Assembly (NCBI GenBank): GCA_018398575.1
Contig: JAGTXZ010000024.1
Coordinates: 2,046,001-2,110,000 of the forward strand
From: Ampelomyces quisqualis
Lineage: Eukaryota > Ascomycota > Dothideomycetes > Pleosporales > Phaeosphaeriaceae
Direction of reading: 5' to 3'
Length of the DNA: 64,000 bases
The number at the start of each line of letters is the position of its first letter. Position 1 is the first letter of the stretch. This document shows, piece after piece, positions 55,782 to 64,000 of the stretch. The notes beneath the pieces are model-generated. The model saw only the letters and a program-made list of their open reading frames with translations. It did not search any database and was not told the DNA's origin. The translations under genes and the position numbers were made by a program.

Positions 55782-56210
55782 ATTACGTAATTATTCTAAA
55801 AACCTAAAATATAGAGCTTAATTCCCTCTTTAAAACGCACTATTCAGAATTTTTATAGCTGCTCTAGTTGCTAAGATGCACAGCAGTAAAGTTTGTAACT
55901 TTTTAATGTTCTTTGCCAAGGCTTGTTTTCGCTAAAGCTCTAGCACTTTAACTAGATAATATATTATATTTTTTTTTAAAGAAATAGTAACTAAAGTGTA
56001 GATTTTACTTTAGAACTATTTTACTTTAATATATTATAGTGTAGGCGTGGAGATCTACTGTGTTAAACGTACTTTAAAGTTTTTTTAAAAAAGTTTATAA
56101 CTTCAACGCGCTATATCTTAATAACTAGAGTAGCTAAAAAAAATCTGAATAGTGCATTTTAAAGAGGGAATTCCGCTCTATATTTTGTATTTTTAGGTTA
56201 CTTACGTAAT
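55782..56210. mobile_element. MITE copy 2, 429 bp with about 90-bp terminal inverted repeats
   Basis: The left end ATTACGTAATTATTCTAAAA and the right end (complement ATTACGTAAGTAACCTAAAA) start inverted repeats that extend past aaaatatagagc, ttccctctttaaaa and gcactattcag to about 90 bp. The centre is AT-rich without an ORF. TTACGTAA recurs just outside (56231-56238), so a nested or aborted end may be present. The autonomous partner is not in the window. Confidence 0.82.
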
Positions 56211-56247
56211 CATGAAAATACAGCAATACAGTTACGTAAGTAAAATT

Positions 56248-56301
56248 GGCGACATTGGCGACACTAGCGACACTAGCAACACTGGCAACACTAGCGACAC
56301 T
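56248..56301. repeat. Six tandem 9-bp units (GGCGACATT type)
   Basis: GGCGACATT, GGCGACACT, AGCGACACT, AGCAACACT, GGCAACACT, AGCGACACT in perfect 9-bp register. Related units appear at 55608-55645 and 9735-9770. On the minus strand they would encode Val-Ala-Ser/Asn triplets, which could be part of Gag or of R1. Confidence 0.88.
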
Positions 56302-56459
56302 GTTGGGTCGCTAGCGACTCGCCAGCAACTCGCTAGCGACCAGAAGTAAGTGGGGCGACTTTGGCGAATTGTCTGGTAGACAGTATCGCTGTTAGGCTGC
56401 CGCAGGTCGCAGCGATCAGGCTAATCAGATCAATCTTAAATTTTCCTAACGTATAGAGC

Positions 56460-57480
56460 CTTTTAGAAACTTAGTTTTTTAACTAAGGTTAGCCTACACT
56501 ATTTGCTTGCTAGGCCTTAACCTATTCTTTTGTCTCTAAACCTATACTAACTACAGACACTGTTACTATCTTAACGTCTCTATTTAAGTCTTTTTTTGCC
56601 TAGGTTTCTTCTTTTATATATAAGAGTTAATGCTTCTTAATAGCTGTAGTTTCTAAGTTAATTGCAATAGATTAATATTCTACTACTGCCTAGTTGTAAT
56701 TAGTATAAAAAACACTATAGTAAAAGGTAACTTATTGTAAAGAGTAGTTTAGAGCGCGTTATAATTTGTTAAGTTACTGTTTATTATTCTACATTACCTT
56801 TTTATATTGCAAGAGAAGTAACTTAAAGCGCAGAAAGAAGTTAGTAAAAAACTGCTTCCTAGCCTAGCGCAGCTCTTCTAAAACTACTTAAGTACGTTCT
56901 TTACTATACTTATCTCTATAGTAGAAGTTAAGATATTTTATAAAGTTTACAAGGTCCTAATTGCCTGCTTTTTCTCTGCTAGCGTAGTAGAGGGCAACTT
57001 TCTATTAGACCTTTAGCAACAAGTTAGCCTAAATAAAAGCGTATTAGTTCTAGGCGCTTCTAATAAAAGTAGAGTTAGTCTTAAGCTTATAGGTTATAGT
57101 AACCTTCTAAGCAGTAAAGTAGGACTTATTGCCTAAAAACAGGTTGCCTAGAGGTAGCAGCTTGCGTTAGACTAGAAGAAGAGTAATAGTAGTAAGTGTT
57201 AAATTTCTAGTAGTTTATACGTTATAAAGTGCTAAAGAAGAGTTTAGCGTAAGAGCTAAAGAGAAGAAAAAGAGGTTTGTAAGTTAAGTAACAAGAGACT
57301 AGAGTACTATCCCTAGAGCGTTAATTTAGTTCTCTATAGCTTAAAAGTAACTGTCTAACAGAGCACAGTAAGCCTAAAGGTTAGTTTAAGACTTCTGCTC
57401 TTTAGGCTCTAACTTAGTGTTAGAGTATTAGTTAGATAGAGCTATTCTGTAGTTATTGTTATATTAAGAAGGAATATAAT
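56460..57480 (-). pseudogene. Gag of gypsy element III (N-terminal part)
   Basis: On the minus strand a Gag-like helical frame runs from about 57250 to 56470. Landmarks are REKAGNQDLVNFIKYLNFYY near 56980-56920, then RKQFFTNFFLRFKLLLLQYK near 56860-56800 and QQLNKLQRALNYSL-like sequence (after allowing RIP-type stops). It is separated from the zinc-knuckle end at 55560 by repeat R1. Confidence 0.65.
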
Positions 57481-57668
57481 TGTTATAGGCTAGCCTGCAA
57501 AGATAGAATAATAAGGTGCTAGAAAGAGTTGTATTTCTTAAGCTTTTTTACTAGTTACAGAAGGAGTTTATATACTCTCTGTGTGTACTAGTCTATAAAG
57601 AGGTAGTAAGGCTAGACTAAGCTCTTTCTAAGAAGGCAAAGGGCTAGGCAAAACCTAGCCTATTATAT
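57481..57668 (-). repeat. Probable 5' LTR of gypsy III (about 188 bp)
   Basis: TGTTATAGGCTAGCC at 57481 and CTAGCCTATTATA at the other end are near-perfect inverted termini. On the minus strand a TATA-like GAGTATATAAACTCC lies at about 57565-57580. A hairpin GGGCTAGGCAAAACCTAGCC sits at the distal end. A partner LTR was not found because the 3' end of the element is lost. Confidence 0.5.
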
Positions 57669-58029
57669 CTATTTAGTACTTTCTAAATAGCTATATTTAA
57701 GTACTAGTACTTACTAGATATATATTATATTATTAACATTTAGTATATATAAGTTCTGTAATTAAGTATAAAAAACGTTTAGGATTTATAATTTTAAGAT
57801 ATATAATAGATCTATACTTAGTTAGTTATACTAGTAATATATATAATATATTACAGTTAAAAATAGCTTAAAAATTATATAATAGCTAATATAATTAGTA
57901 GAGATATCTAATAGAATATATTTATTAAACTATATTTATAAATAGTATATAATAAATATAATTATATATTATAATAGAATCCTAACTATTAGGCTAAAAC
58001 TAAATATACTATTTTATACGACTAGTTAT
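57669..58029. other. AT-rich sequence, no recognised feature
   Basis: Very AT-rich, TA-repeat-like. It may be the upstream part of the hAT relic that follows, but no motif is visible. Confidence 0.4.
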
Positions 58030-58330
58030 TCTAGTACTTTAAATAAAGAGGAATTAGATATATATTTAGAGAAGATACCTATTTATAAAACTACTAGTAT
58101 TATATATTACAAGAAAGGAAATAAAAAGAGATTTCCTATATTATATAATATAGCTAAAGATTACTTAGCTATACTAGCTGGTTCTAGTGCTAGCAAAGCT
58201 ACTTTTAGTATAGCTACTAATATAGTAACTAAAGCTAGAAAGAGACTATTACCTAGTACTATTAAAAACTAAATATTACTAAAGTCTTGGAATGCTATAG
58301 AAATAGAAGAAATAGACAATAATATAGCTT
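58030..58330 (+). pseudogene. hAT C-terminal dimerisation region, isolated relic
   Basis: The plus-strand frame reads ELDIYLEKIPIYK, then KKRFPILYNIAKDYLAIL near 58120-58180, AGSSASKATFSIATNIVTKA near 58180-58240 and KSWNAIE near 58285. This is the well-known hAT C-terminal motif (YLAIPASSAASERVFS type) and is open for about 80 codons before an in-frame TAA. The remainder of the transposase upstream is not recognisable. It is less damaged than the 39.5-41.4 kb hAT and belongs to a different subfamily. Confidence 0.75.
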
Positions 58331-58639
58331 TAGAGCTTAGTTGTAAGATGAAATTTTTAGAAATTAGATTTAATAAAAGAAATAAAAACTCTAGTTCTAA
58401 TATTAGTAGTAGAGATAGTACTAACTTTAGATACTAGTAATTAATAAATAAATACTGTTTTTTAATAGTTTTATTTAGTAGTTAGATTCTAGAGATTAAA
58501 GGTAAGTAGTTATAATAGAAATATAGTAAACTACTATTAAAGAATTTTATATAGGTATTTAGAGTATTTTGATTGGAACATTATATAGAAATAAGAAATA
58601 GATTATTATATTTATAGAAAAGTACTAGTATCTAACTTT
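58331..58639. other. AT-rich 3' flank of the hAT relic
   Basis: The frame after the hAT motif continues as a Ser/Asn-rich tail (RNKNSSSNISSRDSTNF) to about 58440 and then loses coding character. Confidence 0.4.
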
Positions 58640-61160
58640 ATATCTTTTTATCTAATTTTATAATGTACTCTATCTAGTATTAACTATTATTATCTTTTAG
58701 TATAAAGATAGAATAGAATATAATAATATATATTTTTACTAACTTATAGAAATAAATAGGTTTATATATCTAAGTACTAAATATATACTAATACTTTAGC
58801 TAGTAGAAATATAGTAACTACTTTATATATACTTAAAATATTACTAAATATATATAGCTAGTTATAGAATAAAAACTTACACTTACATAAATAGTTTAAA
58901 AATAGTAAGTAGAGATATTATAATAATACTTAAAAGATTTAAATACTTTATTATTATATATTTAGAAATTAAATTTTATATTATAAAGTATATAGCTGTA
59001 GAGTATAGACAGTAAAAAATAATAGGTATATAATATATAAAATCTACTTATATTAACTATATTATATAATATATATGCATATTTAATAGATATATAGATA
59101 TAATAGATACATAGATATAACAGATATATAGATATAATAGATATATAGATATAATAGATATATAGATATTAAAGTAATGTATTAATATCTAAGTTAAATA
59201 CTTAGTTTTTATATAGTTAGTGCCTATTAGAAAGTTACTAGCTACTTTATATATCTAGTAGTAATAACTAGCTACCTAGTAAATCTAATAATATTAACTA
59301 TATATATATAAAAGTAATATTCTTATATCTAAATATAATACTTACTTTCTATATAGTTAGTAGCTATTCTAAAGTTACTAGCTATCTACTATTTCTAGTT
59401 AAACTTAGTAGCTTCTTTATATAGCTAGTAATAGTTACTAGCTTCTTTATATAGCTAGTAATAGTTACTAACTATATAGTAAATCTAGTAATACTAACTT
59501 TAGTACTTAGTACATCTAGTTAATACTTAGTTACTATATAGTTAATTGCTATTATAAAGTTACTAACTATTTCGTATATTTAATAATACTACTAGCTATT
59601 AAGTATATCTAGTTACAGTTACTAGCTACCTTATATACTTAGTAATAGTTACTAATTATTTTATATATTTAACAATTTTAACTTTAGTATATAATATGTA
59701 TAAAGTTATAAAAGTAATTTTTTAATATTTAATCTTAATAGTTACTTACGATATAGTTTATACCTATTAGAAAGTTATTTACTATCTACTATATCTAGCT
59801 ATAGTTACTAGATACTTTAAATATCTAGTAATAGTTACTAACTAGTTAGAATAGCTAGTAATAATTATATTATTAAATACTACTTATAAAGTTCTTAAAA
59901 TTATATATATTTTTATAATATTCTACAAACTTGTAACTATATAGTTAGTAACTTTTAAAATAATACTGCCTACTTAGTATAATACTAGCTTCTAATAAAT
60001 ATAAAGCTATTTATATATAACTTAATATAATTCAAATATAACTAGATAGAAATAAAATATAACTATATAGAATTTTACTATTCTAAAAAAAGGCTGAATA
60101 TAATATTTTTATAGTATTATTAAAGTATTTATATCTAATACATAGTTAGATAAAATAAGATTAAGTTTTAGTACTAAAGTATACTTAATTATAATATAGA
60201 TATAGTAATATGAATTCTAAGTAATAGTAAGCTTAATATAAATACTATTGAATACTATAGTACTTTAGTATTAGATTCTATTCTATATTATAACTAGCTT
60301 ACTACTATTATATAAACTAAGTTATATATTTAACTATATATAAAATAGGTTTTAGCTAAAACTAGCTTAAATAAGTAAAAATATTTTATTTTTAAAGAAA
60401 GTATTATAAGCTACTAAAAAGTCTAATATTACTAGTTATCTAAAAGCTATATAGTTAAGAAGATAGTATATTTACTAAAGCTAAAGAATCTAGAAATAGC
60501 CTTAACTAAAGTATTTAGATATAGATAATGTAATAAAAGAGGATATTATAAAAAGGCTATATAATATTTACTATTTCAAGTAGTTTAGTTTATAGTAAGC
60601 TAATAATATATACTTTTTTATAGCTATTTAGTATAATAGTATAAAGTTATATATTAGTACTAGTAGTTAAAAGATTTTAAAAAGGATATAAAATTATTTA
60701 GCTTATATATAAATATATAGGTTTAGCACTAAAGTATATCTAATATTATTGTAAACCTAATATTAAAAGTATAATATTTATATTATTACTATATATCAGG
60801 TATATATTTAGTATAGTAGCTATTACTAGTAGTTTAGAAGTTATAAAAAGTATATAAAGTTATTTAGCTTAGAAATAAGTATATAGCTTTAGTACTAAAG
60901 TATAATAAATATATTAATAATATTATACTTTATAGAGTTCTATATATATAAAGTATATATATAAGTTATATATTATATACTCTAAATATACTTAAAATAA
61001 TAGCTATCTATTTTAATAAAACAATATAAAGAAATATTAGTAGATATATTTTATATATAGTACTAGAAGCTAATAATACTAAGTTTTTTACTTTAACTAT
61101 AGTATTAAACTTATATTTATATACTTAAGAAATTATAGCTAAGTAGTTTTATATAAATTA
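58640..61160. repeat. AT-rich degenerate satellite-like region
   Basis: About 2.5 kb of A/T-dominated DNA without coding signs. From about 59200 to 59880 it consists of irregular repeats of a core like AGTTACTAGCTA(C/T)TTTATATA(T/C)CTAGTAAT, for example near 59232, 59370, 59420, 59455, 59560, 59620 and 59810. The repeats have variable spacing. A 17-bp-type ATAGATATA microsatellite lies at 59085-59170. Confidence 0.65.
59085..59170. repeat. ATAGATATA microsatellite
   Basis: Five to six tandem units of TAGATATATAGATATAA (17 bp) with single-base variants such as GATACATAG and TATAACAG. Confidence 0.85.
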
Positions 61161-61179
61161 AATAAGTTATACTATATTT

Positions 61180-61325
61180 CTAAAAAAAAATAAGTAATTA
61201 CTAATTAGTAAAGAGCTAAGAAAACAATTCGTAATTACTAAGAGCTAAACCTAATCTAGAGTTACTAATTAGTAAATTTGTAATTACTAATTAGTAAATT
61301 TGTAATTACTAAGTAATAACTTAGT
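61180..61325. repeat. Short direct repeats (TTTGTAATTACTAATTAGTAAA)
   Basis: TTTGTAATTACTAATTAG and close variants recur from 61188 to 61310, with perfect 22-bp spacing at about 61276 and 61298. The unit is itself partly palindromic (ACTAATTAGT). Confidence 0.8.
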
Positions 61326-61365
61326 AAACGCCTATCTATACTCTTAATTCTAATTCTAACAACAT

Positions 61366-61470
61366 TAATAGGCCTAGTGATAGCTTAGATATAAATTACT
61401 TATAAAGGAACTAAAATTACAAAGCTTATAGTTAGCTAGTATAGGTAAAACCAATGTAAAAATAGCTAAA
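61366..61470 (+). repeat. Solo fragment of the copia LTR/leader
   Basis: AGATATAAATTACTTATAAA, followed by ggaact and gctagtatagg, matches 47750-47805 in the same orientation. No other copia sequence is present nearby. Confidence 0.7.
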
Positions 61471-61814
61471 ACGTAAAAGCTAGATTTAAAAGCCTAGTAA
61501 CTAAGGGCTAAAAATAGTAAGACTTGTTATTAGTATTAATTTACTAGTAAAACTAGAAACTAGGATCTAAAACTAGGTAGCTAATTACTAAGATTTTAAA
61601 ACCAGCTATATTAGTAGCTAAGATCTTAAAACTAGATATCTAGTATCTAAAATTTTAGGTAACTAGTATCTAAAATTAAGTATAAGCAATCTAGATCTAG
61701 TTTCTTAAGTATATATTAAGAAGGTTAGTTAGCACAAATAAATTAATAAGCTCTATACTATTTTTCTAATATCTATTATATTTAATAGCTATATCTATAA
61801 TCTATAGCTAAGGC
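61471..61814. other. AT-rich sequence with short CTAGGATCTAAAACTAG-like repeats
   Basis: Irregular direct repeats of aaaactag / gctaagatcttaaaactag between 61500 and 61680. No coding potential. Confidence 0.45.
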
Positions 61815-61940
61815 TTGTGTTACAAACTTCTAATAGGGAGCACAAGACGTTATAAATAAACAAGAAGATAGGTTACAAGACTTAGACCTAGTGCAGAGAC
61901 ATAGTACGCTAAGTATATTACGTAACCTTCTTATTAGTCT
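61815..61940 (+). repeat. Probable 5' LTR of gypsy IV
   Basis: Starts near TGTGTTACAAACTTC (61817), has a TATA-like TTATAAATAAAC at about 61848 and ends near TTACGTAAC at about 61930. It lies upstream of the gypsy IV gag frame. The partner LTR would be beyond the window, so the ends are provisional. Confidence 0.4.
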
Positions 61941-62099
61941 TATTTAGTCTTACTGTTTCTTATAACAAGAAACTATAAGAACCTACAATAAAGATTAAGA
62001 ATAATAAGAACTATAAGAAAGACTAAGTATAAAGAAACTATAATAAGCCCTTATAGATTATTATGTTTAACTTATATTATAGACGCTTAAGTTATTTAT

Positions 62100-64000
62100 A
62101 TTAAGCTATCTAACTATTATAACTCTTTTTAAAAAGCCTTAGCCTTTACTATCTTAGTAACAATACTCTTTGTATCTTAAGCAACTCTACACCTATCTGC
62201 AAAAACTAACCTTAGCTGTACTCTTAGTCTACACTAGTATTCTTATTATTTGCTACTAGACTAATAGTCTTAACACTTTAAACACTCTTATAATAAGCAG
62301 TAATATTGCGATAGATACACCTAAGCATTCCTAAGTAAGACAACCTAGACTTAAGGTTAATAAGCCTAATCTCTACTATAGAGATTGCAATAAACTTAAG
62401 ACCTAGATCCTCTAGTTTAATAGGTACTTCTACGTAAAAGAAGATAGGATTAAGAATAATAATAAAGTTATTCTTGCTATAACTTATATAAAAGGCAACG
62501 CTAAGAAATAGGTACTTCTAATTATTTAGAAGTATATAGATAACAATATTATAGACGCAGATAATACTAACCTTATAAAAGACTAGTATACGTTTAAGAC
62601 ACGCTTGCAACAGACCTTCTTACTCTTTAAGAAATTTGTAATTGTAGAACAAAAAATCTAAAGTCTAAGACAAACCTAATTAGCTGCTAACTATACTAAT
62701 GTTTTTTAATAATACGCTAAACAAATCTAGTAGAATAATACTACTCTAATACGTATGTATAAGTAAGGCCTTAAGGCTGCTGTATAAGCTAAACTTATGC
62801 GTAGTAGAATATATATTACTACTCTTAAAGAACTTTAGAATAAAGCTATTTGCCTAGATAACAAACTCTATAAACTAGTACTTAAAGATAAGTTATACTC
62901 TTTACGTCTATTATAAGGATATAAAGAATTTTACCTAAACAAAAAATATTAGAGATAAATATAACTAAACAAAGAATAATAGCGCTACTACCTAAGATAA
63001 AGAACCTATTAACTATGCCTACTAGGAGTATACTTAGGGTACAGACCTAAAGCTATGCACTTAGACAACCTTAACAAAGGCCTAGAATAGAAAAGTTACC
63101 TAAAGAAACAACTACTAAGGAATAGGCCTAATAAGAACAGAATTACCTATTATAACTATAATAAGGTTAGACACTATACGTAAGACTATTACTCTATAAA
63201 TAAAGTTACACGCTAGCTTAATATGTTAACTAACGCTTTAGAAGAAGATATTAAAGAATAAATTGTAGAAATTAATTAACCTATTGTTTCAACAACTAAC
63301 AGACTACTAATAGTAAGATAGACAGAAGATACCTCTACTATATTATCTAATAACTAGGTCTTAACTAACTCTGTGTTATTATATAACTAGAAATAAGACT
63401 ATAATATTAAATAATTCTAATAGATAAGACTACTTTTACCTTAAATATAACAAAATATTTACAACTAGTACAACTAAACTAATAAAGTTAACTAAGAATA
63501 TATAGAATAATATTACTAATCCTTACAAGTATATTATACCCTTTAGATTAACAAGTACTTTCTAAATACAAATAGAGTTATAGAGAAGAAACAATTACTA
63601 CACCTAGGAAACAGAATCTATAGAACATAGAACTAACAAGAAACTATAAGAGTCTATAATACCTAGAAAGACTAAGAGCTTACACTAGATAAGCTAGATA
63701 TATATTTACTACTAGCTTGCCCTAAACTAGTGCGCTAGAATATAATAGTTAGAGAACTATATTAAGAAATAGATGTAGATAGACTATATAAGACGTGTTA
63801 CAACTTATATATAAAGCAGACGTACTATACTAATAATAGGTAAGTATTAGTACTAAACCTTATACTTGTAGAGTACTAGAATAGAAAGGTAAACAAATTA
63901 TATTAAATCCTACTTATAGATAGATACCTATAGGATTCTTATAATCTAAAACACAGACTTCTATTATAGACAGCGTGTAATAGTAACTACTACCTAATAT
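62100..64000 (+). pseudogene. Gypsy element IV gag and start of pol, truncated by window end
   Basis: The plus-strand frame reads a retrotransposon Gag: Leu-rich N-terminus, YRDCNKLKTQILQFNRYF near 62385-62440, TFKTRLQQTFLLFKKFVIVE near 62590-62650, NYTNVFQQYAKQIQ-like sequence near 62690 and LKELQNKAICLDNKLY-like sequence near 62825. A zinc-knuckle remnant near 63150-63190 (YYNYNKVRHYT) has Cys changed to Tyr. A protease-like region follows to the window end. A decayed piece of the same Gag is at 43010-43525. RIP-type stops throughout. Confidence 0.75.

Larger units (their letters stand above)
55575..56455 (-). repeat. Repeat R1, GC-rich copy with little RIP, inside gypsy III gag
   Basis: Bounded by ACGTCAGG at the low end and AATCAGATCAATC at the high end, this stretch interrupts the mutated gag region. 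Outside its central MITE it has balanced composition with abundant CA/TG (gatccacctgatccactgga, ccacctgccccacccgcgcg). Homologous segments lie at 17861-18700 and 9690-9787, in sequence not otherwise related to gypsy III, so R1 seems a repeat in its own right that inserted into gag or was carried by it. No ORF of its own is recognised. Confidence 0.7.

Noticed and set aside
1..64000. tRNA, rRNA or other structured RNA genes
   Set aside because: I looked for conserved tRNA arm words and rDNA stretches; none was convincing in this AT-rich sequence, though a covariance-model search could not be run.

Overview
This window looks like a heterochromatic, AT-rich block from the genome of a filamentous ascomycete (Pezizomycotina). 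Nearly all of it is transposon sequence heavily altered in the way repeat-induced point mutation (RIP) would alter it: CpA/TpG has become TpA, so CAG, CAA and TGG codons of recognisable transposon proteins now read TAG or TAA. CpG-containing words (gcg, cgc, acg) survive in large numbers, which argues for CpA-directed RIP rather than ordinary CpG decay. The species cannot be named from this sequence.

One ordinary gene stands in this block: an intact, intronless 427-codon F-box/leucine-rich-repeat-like gene at 19886-21169 (+), with a normal-composition 5' flank starting near 19590. It is an island of about 1.6 kb without RIP, flanked by unidentified degenerate sequence on the left and a decayed Ty3/gypsy fragment on the right.

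Layout. 1-1650: two minisatellites (147-bp and 101-bp units). 1680-4900: degenerate pogo-like transposase, then unidentified coding-like sequence and a 171-bp tandem duplication. 5000-9700: large degenerate ORF with helicase-like ATPase motifs. 9690-10440: fragment of repeat R1, then a degenerate Ser/Lys/Ala-rich ORF. 10450-15850: Ty3/gypsy element I (-). 15850-19590: unidentified AT-rich sequence holding an R1 copy with a MITE. 19590-21225: the F-box gene island. 21225-24366: decayed gypsy fragment and other debris. 24367-38598: gypsy copy A (+) with gypsy copy B (-) inserted in its 3' LTR, forming a 14.2-kb inverted repeat whose target-site duplications can all be read. 38600-45370: hAT transposase, a second Ser/Lys ORF, and a chimera of gag and integrase pieces. 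45390-50745: two Ty1/copia elements in opposite orientations. 50761-57668: gypsy element III (-) with an R1/MITE pocket of unusually low RIP. 57670-61330: hAT C-terminal relic and AT-rich satellites. 61366-64000: a copia-related repeat, then the 5' end of gypsy element IV (+), cut by the window edge.

No element appears capable of moving by itself. The parts most worth attention are the antisense Cys-rich ORFs between pol and the 3' LTR in at least two gypsy families, the self-priming signature of the A/B family, the fully resolved nested insertion, and the R1 repeat that exists in heavily and lightly RIP-mutated forms.
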